This document shows, in pieces, positions 55,624 to 64,000 of a DNA stretch of 64,000 bases. The translations under genes and the position numbers were made by a program. Each line of letters opens with the position of its first letter. The first letter of the stretch is position 1. The stretch spans positions 88,801 to 152,800 of the forward strand of contig NZ_AULG01000016.1 in NCBI RefSeq assembly GCF_000425165.1. The letters run 5' to 3'. The notes under the pieces were generated by a model. It ran no database searches, was not told the origin of the DNA, and was given only the letters and a program-made list of their open reading frames with translations. Origin of the DNA: Photobacterium halotolerans DSM 18316. Lineage in GTDB: Bacteria > Pseudomonadota > Gammaproteobacteria > Enterobacterales > Vibrionaceae.

Positions 55624-56421
55624 ATGCCTGTGTATCCCGCAAGTTTGCAACCCCTGGCTGAATTAGCGGCAAAAATCAGAACCCCTGACTTTTTGCCGGC
55701 TTTTGGCCGCTTACTGGATAACTACTTTCCAGGCATCAACTTAGCGGTTTTTTTCTACCAGCAAGATCAACGCCCGGTAACTCTGGTGCATAACCTGTCC
55801 TATGAGCAGGAGATCAAGGCTATTTTTGCCTTAGATAAACACTATCAGGATGATCCATTCTTTCAGTTTTGGCAGTCCAATCGCGAGCCCAATCTGAAAA
55901 CACTGGAAGATGTCATTACCGCCGACTTTTATCACAGCCCATTTTATAACGAATATTACTCCAGGTTGGGTCTGTATGATGAAGTCATGGCTTACTTTTC
56001 CCTTTCAGAACAACAGTGTATTGCTGTCTCCTTCGGGTTTTATAACCACAGAAAGCGCTGTAAACGCGATGAGGCATTCGAGCTGATCGTCTATCTGTTC
56101 CCTGTACTGCAAGCCTTGTTTGAACAGTACTGGCTGAGCAGCAGCCTACACGACAATATGTCGGAAGGTGAACCGCTTTACGTTTCCAACCAATTTGCAG
56201 CAGACATCCTGACAGAGCGTGAAAGACAGGTGGTTCAGCTTATCCTTCAGGGCTTAGCCAGCAAGCAGATTGCAGGTAAGCTGAACATTAAGTTAGGCAC
56301 GGTGAAGAACCACCGTAAAAGTATCTACAAAAAACTACAAATCAATAGCCAGCAAGAGCTGTATCACCAGTTCTGGCTTTACCAGAACCAGGAACAGCAT
56401 AATCAATGGGTCAATGACTAA
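55624..56421 (+). CDS. LuxR-family transcriptional regulator
   Basis: A 265-residue regulator. The C-terminal helix-turn-helix reads LTERERQVVQLILQGLASKQ followed by IAGKLNIKLGTVKNHRKSIY, of the LuxR/FixJ type. The N-terminal 180 residues do not look like an acyl-homoserine-lactone domain or receiver and I do not recognise them. The ribosome site is weak; a GTG three codons upstream is an alternative start. As the last gene of the NhaC-deacetylase operon it probably responds to a linked metabolite. Confidence 0.85.
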   Translation: MPVYPASLQPLAELAAKIRTPDFLPAFGRLLDNYFPGINLAVFFYQQDQRPVTLVHNLSYEQEIKAIFALDKHYQDDPFFQFWQSNREPNLKTLEDVITADFYHSPFYNEYYSRLGLYDEVMAYFSLSEQQCIAVSFGFYNHRKRCKRDEAFELIVYLFPVLQALFEQYWLSSSLHDNMSEGEPLYVSNQFAADILTERERQVVQLILQGLASKQIAGKLNIKLGTVKNHRKSIYKKLQINSQQELYHQFWLYQNQEQHNQWVND

Positions 56422-56484
56422 GCACTGTTTCAGGACTATTTCCAGGCCGATATCCTCCAACACAGCGCTTTAGGTGACAGAAGA

Positions 56485-57234
56485 TCAGGAAGCCACCACC
56501 ACGCGGCCATTCAGCGGCTGCACCGGACGGTTATTGCTGTGCTTCATGATTTTCATCAGATCTGTTATCTGACTGGCCGATAAAGTCTGGGGCGCTTTCA
56601 TCACCAGCCAGCGCACCCCTTCTGAGCAGGGCGGCGTGGTCAGCGAGCCGCTGAAGCGATAATAATCCTGTTGTGCGGGAAGTATCTGACTGGCATCGAC
56701 AGGCTGGTGCAGCACCACCGTTTCCCCAACCTGTGCCGGAATTTGCGACCAAATTGAAGCCAGTGCGTTATTGACTTCGCCTTCTTTAAACATCACCGCA
56801 ATCACGGCCAGGCTGCCGTTTTTATCAGCATGGACAAAATGCCCTTCCAACGGAAAAGACTTGCCATCAATCAGATTTTCACTGGGGGTATGAAAGTGAA
56901 ACTGTTTCAGCTCAAAGCGCTCACCATCGAGGGTCAGATAGCTGCCGGGCTGATAATTGACCTGCACTGCGTGACCATTATTCACCACACTGGCGTCTGA
57001 AGGCCGGTAACTGAAGGCAAGCGGTGCCAGCTCTCCGGCAACGGTAGCGGTTAAATTAATCGGTGCCTGATTTTTGCCTGTGGCACAGACCTTAAATTCC
57101 GGATCAAGCGCTGACCAATGCTCAGGGCCACTGTGCCCGCTGTAACTCCAGTGATGATTGTCAGCCGCGATCGCCAAACCGCCCTGCAGTCCTGCCATCA
57201 GGCATGACAGGGTTAAAACCAAGTGCTTTTTCAT
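56485..57234 (-). CDS. cah: periplasmic alpha-carbonic anhydrase
   Basis: A 249-residue zinc enzyme that interconverts CO2 and bicarbonate. A signal peptide is cut near LAIA. Zinc ligands are in QFHFHTPSE and LEGHFVH, and the substrate pocket in SGSLTTPPCSEGVRW. The normal length of bacterial alpha enzymes. Transcribed alone. Confidence 0.95.
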   Translation of the reverse strand: MKKHLVLTLSCLMAGLQGGLAIAADNHHWSYSGHSGPEHWSALDPEFKVCATGKNQAPINLTATVAGELAPLAFSYRPSDASVVNNGHAVQVNYQPGSYLTLDGERFELKQFHFHTPSENLIDGKSFPLEGHFVHADKNGSLAVIAVMFKEGEVNNALASIWSQIPAQVGETVVLHQPVDASQILPAQQDYYRFSGSLTTPPCSEGVRWLVMKAPQTLSASQITDLMKIMKHSNNRPVQPLNGRVVVAS

Positions 57235-57501
57235 CTTCTCTCCAAACTTTGATCAACAACCTAACGTCAGGCAATGAACACGACCGACATGCCCGGCGTT
57301 AACCAGACAAAATTCAACCATAATCAATGGCTGCTCATGATATAAGCGAAGAAAAAACGCATTGTCATCATACCGTTATAATGATTTTAATTTCATATGT
57401 ACATCGATAAAACTGACTGCAATAAGAGGTTTTACATGGAGGTTTGGAAAGTGGCTCGCATTTCACCCACCCGCTTGCTTGACGTTCTCCGTTACACCTG
57501 G

Positions 57502-58101
57502 TCAGTCCACCAGCTCAATGCCCAGGCTTTCCAGCAGATGTAACGCTTCAAAACGGGAGAATTTGGCGCCTTCAACCTGATTGTCGAGCACGTGAATGTT
57601 GTAATGGCTGGATTCAGTGAAGTCGACCCGGCGCAGATCGGAACGCATAAACAGGCTGTGGGTGAAATCGCAGAAGGTCATGACAGAGTCTTTAAAGTCG
57701 CCTTCCCTGAAATCGACATCGTGCAGTTTGCAATCGTCCAGTTTGAGCTCATTCAATGTCAGGCCGAAAAAGGAAGCGTCATTGAGAATGCATTTCCGGA
57801 ACCGCAATTCATGGTCAATATTAAACGACGGCCAGTTGGCCTGCGTCCAGTCGATACCCACCAGTTTGCATTCCAGAAAACTAACCTCGAAAAAACGTGT
57901 GTGCGGGATCTTCAGCAAACTCAGGTTACATTGATGAAACTGGCAATCGATGAACTTGCAGTTTTTGAAGACGGCTTCGGTAAAGTTACAGTCGTTGAAT
58001 GCGCAGTCTTCAAATTCAATGCCTGCAAACTCAGAATAAGGCAACGACAGCTTCTCAAAGGTTTGATTGTAGTACTGCTCGTCATTTTCAATGTGTTTCA
58101 C
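57502..58101 (-). CDS. pentapeptide-repeat protein (Qnr-like)
   Basis: A 199-residue protein built of A(D/N)LXX-like repeats (FEDCAFNDCNF, FKNCKFIDCQFHQCNL, LKLDDCKLHDVDFREGDF), forming a right-handed beta-helix. Length and repeat pattern resemble Qnr proteins, which mimic DNA and shield gyrase, and marine Vibrionaceae are known hosts of chromosomal qnr genes. I cannot assign it to a Qnr class, so resistance is not claimed. Confidence 0.85.
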   Translation of the reverse strand: MKHIENDEQYYNQTFEKLSLPYSEFAGIEFEDCAFNDCNFTEAVFKNCKFIDCQFHQCNLSLLKIPHTRFFEVSFLECKLVGIDWTQANWPSFNIDHELRFRKCILNDASFFGLTLNELKLDDCKLHDVDFREGDFKDSVMTFCDFTHSLFMRSDLRRVDFTESSHYNIHVLDNQVEGAKFSRFEALHLLESLGIELVD

Positions 58102-58121
58102 GGGTCTATCCTTGGTTATCG

Positions 58122-58550
58122 TTAGACTTGTTCATCTGGCAGAAAATGCGGATTCCACACCACTTCCCACACATGCTGGTCCGGATCCTGAAAATAGCCG
58201 GCGTAGCCGCCCCAGAAAGTCTCCTGCGCGGCTTTAATCACCGTGGCACCGGCAGATTCGGCCTGTTTCATCACACTGTCGACCTCTGCTTTCGAGCCGA
58301 CATTGTGCCCCAGCGTAAACCCTGTGGGTGCTGGGCTTGACTGAGGCAAGCCGGTATCCTGTGCGATACTGCTGCGCGGCCAGAGCGCCAGCCTGAGCCC
58401 CGACTGCAAATCGAAAAAGGCCACCGCACCGTGCTCAAATTCCTGGCCGATGATCCCGTCTGTGTGCAGCCCCATGCCATCACGGTAAAAGCGTACTGCT
58501 TTCTCAAGATCATCCACACCTAATGTCAGGACACTGATTCGGGGTTTCAT
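58122..58550 (-). CDS. glyoxalase/VOC family protein
   Basis: A 142-residue VOC-fold protein with two beta-alpha-beta-beta-beta modules, starting MKPRISVLTLGVDDLEKAVRFYRD and ending WGGYAGYFQDPDQHVWEVVW. GGAG precedes the ATG. Lies 20 bases upstream of the pentapeptide-repeat gene on the same strand, so the two may be co-transcribed. The reaction is unknown. Confidence 0.88.
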   Translation of the reverse strand: MKPRISVLTLGVDDLEKAVRFYRDGMGLHTDGIIGQEFEHGAVAFFDLQSGLRLALWPRSSIAQDTGLPQSSPAPTGFTLGHNVGSKAEVDSVMKQAESAGATVIKAAQETFWGGYAGYFQDPDQHVWEVVWNPHFLPDEQV

Positions 58551-58731
58551 CCTGTATGCTCCTTATTTGGCTCTGTCTGCTTGCTCTGTTTTGTTTGTTC
58601 TATCAGCTTTACCTCAATCAGTGAGGCTAACAGATTCCTTATCAATCTGCTCAGGCAGACGTTGAAAATATGAATGCCATGTGCCGTGCGGTGTTTCTCT
58701 GTTCTTGCGTTTTCTACACTGATTTCAGACA

Positions 58732-58765
58732 AAAAAGCCCGCTCCGGCGCAGACCAGGGCGGGCA
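58732..58765 (-). terminator. terminator of the sugar ABC transporter operon
   Basis: On the minus strand GCCCGC ... GCGGGC forms a stem followed by a run of six T. It lies about 30 bases after the ATPase stop. Confidence 0.75.
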
Positions 58766-58795
58766 AAACAGCTCGAGTGAGCCTTCCCCAAAAAA

Positions 58796-59899
58796 TCAGA
58801 TGATGCGTTGCTGGGATCGCGCGTCGAAAAACACCGCTTTTGACAGATCGATGTGGAAAGGCATGGTTTCGCCGACCTTGGCCTCATAGTCCGGTGAAAT
58901 GCGGCACGCCACTTCCTGACCGTTCATGGTGACCATGGCAATGGTGTCCGGGCCTGTCGGTTCCAGCACATCCACGGTCAGCGGCAGCGTGGTGCAGCCC
59001 TCGCCTTCCACCAACTGCTCAGTGATGTTTTCCGGACGCAGCCCGATCACAATCGACTGGCCATCGCGTTCACGCAGCGCGGCGGGCAGGGCAAGCAGAT
59101 GCGGCTCTCCCGCCACTGTCACGCTGGCAACCGGCTTGTCCTGGGCATCGAGATCCACTCTGGCCTGAATAAAGTTCATTGACGGCGAGCCCATGAAACC
59201 GGCGACAAACATGTTATTGGGCTGGTTGTAGATTTCTTTGGGGGTGCCCAGTTGCTGCAGTTCGCCGTCTTTCATCACCGCGATGCGATCGGCCAGGGTC
59301 ATGGCTTCTATCTGATCGTGGGTCACATACACTATGGTGGTGCCCAGTTGCTGGTGCAGACGTTTGATCTGGGTGCGCATTTCAACCCGCAGCTTGGCGT
59401 CCAGGTTCGACAACGGTTCATCGAACAGATACAGCTTAGGCTGACGTGCCAGTGCCCGCCCCATCGCCACACGCTGACGCTGGCCGCCGGACAGCTGCGC
59501 CGGTTTGCGATCAAGCAGGTGATCGATCTGCAGCATAGCGGCAACCCGATCCACTTCCTGCGCGATTCTGGCTTTGTCCAGCTTGCGGATTTTGAGACCA
59601 AAAGCGATGTTGTCCCGCACCGTCATATTGGGATACAGGGCATAAGACTGAAACACCATGGCGATATCACGATCTTTCGGTTCCACCTGGGCGACATCAA
59701 CACCATCAATCAGAATCTCGCCGGAGGAGATGTCTTCCAGCCCGGCGATGGTATTCATCAGGGTGGATTTGCCACAGCCGGAAGGGCCGACCAGGATCAG
59801 GAATTCACCGGAATCAATGCTGATATCAATCCCCTTCAGGGTCTCAGTCTCGGCGTTGCGGTAGGTTTTACGAATCTGTTTTAAAGCGAGTGTAGCCAT
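58796..59899 (-). CDS. sugar ABC transporter ATP-binding protein (MalK/UgpC type)
   Basis: A 367-residue ATPase of the CUT1 group. Walker A (GPSGCGKST), signature ([19 protein letters not shown]), Walker B ([12 protein letters not shown]) and a C-terminal regulatory TOBE region ([10 protein letters not shown]) are complete. It lies five bases after the second permease gene and is the last gene of the operon. Confidence 0.94.
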   Translation of the reverse strand: MATLALKQIRKTYRNAETETLKGIDISIDSGEFLILVGPSGCGKSTLMNTIAGLEDISSGEILIDGVDVAQVEPKDRDIAMVFQSYALYPNMTVRDNIAFGLKIRKLDKARIAQEVDRVAAMLQIDHLLDRKPAQLSGGQRQRVAMGRALARQPKLYLFDEPLSNLDAKLRVEMRTQIKRLHQQLGTTIVYVTHDQIEAMTLADRIAVMKDGELQQLGTPKEIYNQPNNMFVAGFMGSPSMNFIQARVDLDAQDKPVASVTVAGEPHLLALPAALRERDGQSIVIGLRPENITEQLVEGEGCTTLPLTVDVLEPTGPDTIAMVTMNGQEVACRISPDYEAKVGETMPFHIDLSKAVFFDARSQQRII

Positions 59900-59904
59900 G
59901 CTTG

Positions 59905-60762
59905 TTATCCTTTCACTGATCCCGCGGTCAGACCGCGGACAAAATACTTCCCTGCCAGCACGTACACCAGAAGCGTTGGCAATGCGGCAATAATGGCGGC
60001 GGCCATGTCGACGTTGTACTCTTTCACCCCGGTACTGGTATTGACCAGGTTATTGAGCGCCACCGTGATCGGCTGGGTTTCTGCCCCGGAATACACCACG
60101 CCGAACAGGAAATCGTTCCAGATGGCGGTGAACTGCCAGATCACTGTCACCATGAAGATAGGCGTCGACAGCGGCAGCAGAATCCGGAAGAAAATGGTAA
60201 AGAAACCGGCTCCGTCCAGCTTGGCGGCTTTGACCAGCTCATCGGGCACGCCAACGTAAAAGTTACGAAAAAACAGCGTGGTAAAGGCCAGACCGTAAAT
60301 CACGTGCACCGTCACCAGACCGGCTGTGGTGTTGGCCAGCCCCAGCATGCCCAGCAAGGCAGCCATGGGTAACAAAATGACCTGAAACGGAATAAAGCAG
60401 CCGAACAGCAGCAAACTGAAGAACAGCTGAGAGCCCCGGAAACGCCACTTGCTGATCACATAGCCGTTAAAGGCCCCCAGCAGGGTAGAAATTGCCACCG
60501 CCGGGATCACCATCTGGAAAGAATTCCAGAAATAGCCTTTGATACCGTCGCAGCTCACGCCGGTACAGGCACCGGACCAGGCTTTATTCCAGGCATAGCC
60601 CACCCATTCCTGCGGCAAAGACATCAGGTTGCCGCTTTTGATATCGGGCAGGGTCTTGAACGAAGTAATGACCATCACAAACAGCGGCATCAGGTACACG
60701 ACACAGAAAAAAAGCAGTCCGCTGTAAATCGCCATCCGGCCCAGAGTGAAATGCTTATTCAT
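59905..60762 (-). CDS. sugar ABC transporter permease, MalG type
   Basis: A 285-residue inner-membrane permease with six helices and the EAA loop ([21 protein letters not shown]). An insert with two Cys ([10 protein letters not shown]) after the first helix is typical of the glucose-type (GtsC-like) permeases. Its start overlaps the first permease stop as ATGA. Confidence 0.9.
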   Translation of the reverse strand: MNKHFTLGRMAIYSGLLFFCVVYLMPLFVMVITSFKTLPDIKSGNLMSLPQEWVGYAWNKAWSGACTGVSCDGIKGYFWNSFQMVIPAVAISTLLGAFNGYVISKWRFRGSQLFFSLLLFGCFIPFQVILLPMAALLGMLGLANTTAGLVTVHVIYGLAFTTLFFRNFYVGVPDELVKAAKLDGAGFFTIFFRILLPLSTPIFMVTVIWQFTAIWNDFLFGVVYSGAETQPITVALNNLVNTSTGVKEYNVDMAAAIIAALPTLLVYVLAGKYFVRGLTAGSVKG

Positions 60763-61679
60763 GATTTCTTCTCCCGCAATTCGGAATAGAGATAAGGCAC
60801 CAGAATGGCCAGCACGCCAGCCAGCATCATGATGGCACTGGCCGCACCCAGACCGACCTGTCCACGGGTAAAGGAGTGCGCGTACATAAAGAGCGCAGGC
60901 AAATCGGAGGAATAGCCCGGACCACCCGCGGTGAGCGCAGTGACCAGATCAAAGCTCTTAATGGCAATGTGCGAGGTGATAATCACCGCACTGAAAAAGA
61001 CCGGACGCAGACACGGCAGGACAATTTTCCAGTAAATGGCAGGCATGCTGGCGCCGTCGATCTGGGCCGCTTTGATGATCGATGAATCGATACCGCGCAG
61101 GCCCGCCAGGAACATCGCCATGACAAACCCCGACGACTGCCACACCGCGGCGATCACCAGGGTGTAAATCGACATGTCCTGATCCACCAGCCAGTTGAAC
61201 TCAAAGTCAGTAAATCCCCAGTCATGCATCAGTTTTTCGATCCCCAGGCCGGGATTCAGAATCCACTTCCAGGCCGTGCCGGTCACAATGAAGGACAGCG
61301 CCATGGGATAGAGATAAATGGTCCGGATTGCGCCTTCCTGGCGGATATTCTGATCCAGCAAAATCGCCAGACCGACCCCCAGCACAATCGCAATCAGCAT
61401 AAACATCAGGCCAAAAATACCAAGATTGGTCACCGAGGTGATCCAGCGGTCGTTGTCCATCAGCTTCTCGTATTGCATCAGCCCGGCAAAATTAAAGCTG
61501 GGCAGAAAGCGGGAATTGGTCAGCGACAAATAAAATGTCCAAAACATAAAGCCATAAATACAGATCACAGTGACCAGCATGGTCGGCGCCAGCACGATTT
61601 TCGGCAGCCATTTCTGTAATCTGTCCGCCAGGCTGGGCCGGGCCGCTTTCTGTTTGGTGAGCGACAAGGTTTGCTCCAT
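60759..61679 (-). CDS. sugar ABC transporter permease, MalF type
   Basis: A 306-residue permease with six helices and the EAA-like loop (SSIIKAAQIDGASMPAIYWKI). The start at 61679 follows AAGGACG; an upstream in-frame start at 61709 is less likely. It follows the binding-protein gene after a hairpin. Confidence 0.9.
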   Translation of the reverse strand: MEQTLSLTKQKAARPSLADRLQKWLPKIVLAPTMLVTVICIYGFMFWTFYLSLTNSRFLPSFNFAGLMQYEKLMDNDRWITSVTNLGIFGLMFMLIAIVLGVGLAILLDQNIRQEGAIRTIYLYPMALSFIVTGTAWKWILNPGLGIEKLMHDWGFTDFEFNWLVDQDMSIYTLVIAAVWQSSGFVMAMFLAGLRGIDSSIIKAAQIDGASMPAIYWKIVLPCLRPVFFSAVIITSHIAIKSFDLVTALTAGGPGYSSDLPALFMYAHSFTRGQVGLGAASAIMMLAGVLAILVPYLYSELREKKS

Positions 61680-61790
61680 AGTGCGTCCTTGATTCTGGTT
61701 GCGTCTCAATGATCACCTCTCAGGCACACGCGTGCCCCGGCCTGAATCGTCATATTCATTCGCCGCAGAGGTAAAAAAGCATAGGTGAAC

Positions 61791-61816
61791 CGGCGGGCTG
61801 AATACCCAGCCCGCCG
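61791..61816 (-). promoter_or_regulatory. intercistronic hairpin after the binding-protein gene
   Basis: A perfect 10-bp GC-rich stem (CGGCGGGCTG / CAGCCCGCCG) with a 6-base loop and no T run. It probably shields the upstream mRNA and raises binding-protein output. Confidence 0.7.
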
Positions 61817-61822
61817 ACAGGG

Positions 61823-63088
61823 TTACATGGCTGCTTTTACTGCACGAGCCAGCTGTTGCGCGGCTTGTTTAGGATCAGCAGATGTATCGTTGAAGAAGTT
61901 GGTCACCACGTCGAAGACCGCCCCCTGCACATAGCTGGTAGTGGCCAGGCCGTGCGCCATACTCGGGACCAGATCGCCCGTTTGCGCCGAGGCTTTGAAG
62001 GTGGCCATTGAATCCAGTGCACACTTGTCGAACTTGTCCATGTTCATGTCCAGTCGCACCGGGATCGAGCCTTTGTTGAGGTTAAACACTTCCTGGAAGT
62101 CTTTATTGAGAATAGTTTGAGCCAGATGCTTCTGGGCCTGCTCGTTGTCTTTGTTGCTCAGTTTGAAGAAGGCAAAGCTGTCGATGTTGAAGGTAAACTG
62201 GTTCGCTGTGCCCGGCGCCGGTGCGCAGATGTAATCTTTGCCCGGCTGTTTACCGGCCGCGGCAAATTCACCTTTTGCCCAGTCGCCCATGATCTGCATG
62301 GCAGCATCGCCATTGATCACCATAGAGGTGGCGATATTCCAGTCACGACCCGGCGAGTTATCGTCAATATAGTCATGCACGCGCTGGAAGGTCGCGAAGG
62401 TTTCGACCATTTTCGGACCGGACAGCACGTCCATATCCAGATCAACAAAGGCTTTGTTGTAGTCCTGCGAACCTAATACATCCAGCGCGATAGCTTCAAA
62501 CAGGGTCGCGTCCTGCCAAGGCTGGCCGCCGTGCGCCAGAGGAATAAAGCCCGCCGCTTTTAGCTTCTCGGCCGCAACAAAAAACTCGTCCATGTTGGCA
62601 GGCACTTTCGCCCCGGCTTTCTTGAACACTTCAGGGTTGGCCCACAGCCAGTTCACCCGGTGCACATTCACCGGCACGGCCACATAGTCACCGTTATATT
62701 TCATGACTTTAGTCACCACCGCTGGCAGCACCTTGTCCCACTGACCGGCTTCTGCCACATCATCCAGCGAGGTCAGAAAGCCCAGATCGCCCCACTCCTG
62801 AATGTCATGACCTTTGATTTGCGCCGCAGACGGCGGATTGCCCGACACCGCACGGGTTTTCAGTACTGTCATCGCACTCTCACCGCCGCCACCGGCCACA
62901 GCGAAGTCTTTCCAGCTGTCGCCCTGCTTTTCCAGCATTTGTTTCAGCACAGCGGCCGATTTGGCCTCACCGCCAGACGTCCACCAGTGCAGCACTTCCA
63001 CTTCACCGGCATTCGCCACGGAACTGGCTGCCACGAATGTCATAGCGATCAGCGATTTTTTCAGAGTAAAGGTACGTTGCTTTGTCAT
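61823..63088 (-). CDS. sugar ABC transporter substrate-binding protein
   Basis: A 421-residue periplasmic protein, signal cut near SSVANA, then [19 protein letters not shown]. This start and the [14 protein letters not shown] region match glucose/mannose-type binding proteins (GtsA-like) of gammaproteobacteria. First gene of the operon binding protein-permease-permease-ATPase; GGAAGAG precedes the ATG. Glucose or mannose is the likeliest ligand, inferred from family resemblance. Confidence 0.92.
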   Translation of the reverse strand: MTKQRTFTLKKSLIAMTFVAASSVANAGEVEVLHWWTSGGEAKSAAVLKQMLEKQGDSWKDFAVAGGGGESAMTVLKTRAVSGNPPSAAQIKGHDIQEWGDLGFLTSLDDVAEAGQWDKVLPAVVTKVMKYNGDYVAVPVNVHRVNWLWANPEVFKKAGAKVPANMDEFFVAAEKLKAAGFIPLAHGGQPWQDATLFEAIALDVLGSQDYNKAFVDLDMDVLSGPKMVETFATFQRVHDYIDDNSPGRDWNIATSMVINGDAAMQIMGDWAKGEFAAAGKQPGKDYICAPAPGTANQFTFNIDSFAFFKLSNKDNEQAQKHLAQTILNKDFQEVFNLNKGSIPVRLDMNMDKFDKCALDSMATFKASAQTGDLVPSMAHGLATTSYVQGAVFDVVTNFFNDTSADPKQAAQQLARAVKAAM

Positions 63089-63357
63089 TATTATGCTCTT
63101 CCTTGTTTATAAAGGTGATGACTGGCGTGTAGGGTACAGATCGCCAGTTGGTTAGAGTCTACCCAAGCAAGAAAAGCGCACTGTAACAAAAGGAAACACG
63201 AACGTAACACACGCGTAACATTTTGGTTTATTTGATTATTTATCAGTGAGTTAGGATGTTAAAGAGATGATAAAAAGTGTGATGTCAGTAAGGGGGATTA
63301 CCCTGTGCAGGGCTGGCGGGAATTCATACAGCGAGTGCGATTTTTAAGGCTGGGTGA

Positions 63358-63530
63358 GTATGTCGCGCTTGAGTTCGGTGGTTCCTTTGGCATTGTGTGA
63401 CGCGCGCCAGTTACTCTTTGCTGGCACAAACAGTAACCAGAAATGCCTTTTTGTTCTCTGGTGTGGGCCGGGACGGTTGTAGGCGCTCCCGGCGCCGACA
63501 ACCTAAAAATTCGTCCTGAATTTTTCCCTG
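63358..63530. repeat. hairpin-bearing repeat, unit 1
   Basis: First of three near-identical units of about 173 bases, beginning GTATGTCGCGC and ending AATTTTTCCCTG. Inside is a near-perfect hairpin, GGTTGT-GGCGC paired with GGCGCC-ACAACC. The unit is preceded by a looser tail starting GGATTAC, giving a period of about 234-243 bases. Confidence 0.9.
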
Positions 63531-63590
63531 TGGTTGGGGATTACTTCGGTTCAGGGGAGCGATAAACGGGAGCTTTCAGTAAGACAGAAG

Positions 63591-63764
63591 GTATGTCGCG
63601 CATGAGTTCGGTGCATCTCTTGGCATTGTGTGACGCGCACCAGTTACTCTTTGCTGGCACAAACAGTAACCAGAAATGCCCTTTTGGTTCTCTGGTGTGG
63701 GCCGGGACGGTTGTAGCCGCTCCCGGCGCCGACAACCTAAAAATTCGTCCTGAATTTTTCCCTG
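63591..63764. repeat. hairpin-bearing repeat, unit 2
   Basis: Same layout as unit 1, 233 bases further on. It has a few substitutions (for example GTAGCCGC for GTAGGCGC in the hairpin). Confidence 0.9.
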
Positions 63765-63826
63765 AGAAAGTGGATTACGTCAATGTTGCGCGGACGATAA
63801 ACAAGCGATTTCAGGTAAAGCTGAAA

Positions 63827-64000
63827 GTATGTCGCGCTTGAGTCCGGTGCTTCTCTTGGCATTGTGTGACGCGCGCCAGACACTCTTTGTTGGGCCAAAG
63901 AGTGCCCAGAAAAGCCCTTTTTATTCTTTGCTGTGGGCCGGGACGGTTGTAGGCGCTCCCGGCGCCGACAACCTAAAAATTCGTCCTGAATTTTTCCCTG
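63827..64000. repeat. hairpin-bearing repeat, unit 3 (runs to window end)
   Basis: Third unit, 236 bases after unit 2 and more diverged in its middle (CTTTGTTGGGCCAAAGAGTG). It reaches the last base of the window, so the array may continue. Confidence 0.88.

Noticed and set aside
63298..63735. Minus-strand ORFs starting MSAPGAxTTVPAHTRE
   Set aside because: They recur only because the underlying DNA repeat recurs; no ribosome site and no protein-like constraint visible.
63358..64000. CRISPR array
   Set aside because: Units are about 173 bases with partly related linkers, far from CRISPR repeat and spacer sizes, and no cas genes are present.

Overview
The window looks like chromosomal DNA from a marine gammaproteobacterium, most likely a Vibrionaceae member close to Photobacterium. 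The basis is the betI-betB-betA-choX-choW-choV osmoprotectant operon, a VasX-type type VI secretion toxin, and the general gene repertoire. The genus is an inference. The window opens inside an ABC exporter gene and ends inside a repeat array. I see no rRNA, tRNA or CRISPR.

Layout. 1-3.2 kb: an ABC exporter and a convergent di-haem cytochrome c peroxidase lipoprotein. 3.6-10.8 kb: the choline-to-glycine-betaine operon, with a BetI operator, two internal hairpins and a strong terminator. 10.9-15.6 kb: small enzymes, a predicted Pho box in front of a 36-codon ORF, a second-type methionine aminopeptidase coupled to a ParD-like protein, and a glutathionylspermidine-synthase-like ATP-grasp gene. 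15.9-24.1 kb: an island of about 8.25 kb. It carries a class II ribonucleotide reductase, a phosphoribosyltransferase, nicotinate phosphoribosyltransferase, a tandem universal stress protein, a decayed Lon-like protease and CbpA/CbpM. It begins with an IS4-type transposase remnant and is flanked by two copies of the same ygiC-like/monooxygenase segment. That is the structure expected from single-crossover (Campbell-type) integration of a circle carrying this segment.

24.3-31.3 kb: a monooxygenase, a NUDIX gene, a lipoprotein gene with an early amber codon, then a leftward run for ion transport and RimK-type modification (DUF2391, MgtE, MscS, ZntB, an aspartoacylase-like hydrolase, RimK). 31.7-36.4 kb: a DUF3187 protein and an EmrAB-type pump with a divergent LysR gene. 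36.5-41 kb: a 1205-residue VasX-like toxin followed by a likely membrane immunity protein, with no secretion genes nearby. 41.2-46.9 kb: coupled alkylation repair genes (Ada/AlkA fusion and Ogt), small conserved genes and a TDT-family transporter. 47-52.8 kb: an MFS exporter with LysR, an aldo-keto reductase, and a two-component system divergent from a secreted HbpS/GlcG-like protein. 53-56.4 kb: an NhaC antiporter, histone-deacetylase-like amidohydrolase and LuxR operon behind a tandem palindromic repeat. 56.5-63.1 kb: alpha carbonic anhydrase, a pentapeptide-repeat protein, a VOC protein and a sugar ABC transporter. 63.3-64 kb: at least three tandem copies of a hairpin-bearing repeat, running out of the window.

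The most notable points are the duplication-flanked island, the orphan VasX-like effector/immunity pair with a duplicated N-terminal motif, the HbpS-like/two-component arrangement, and the NhaC/deacetylase/LuxR operon with its tandem operator-like repeats.
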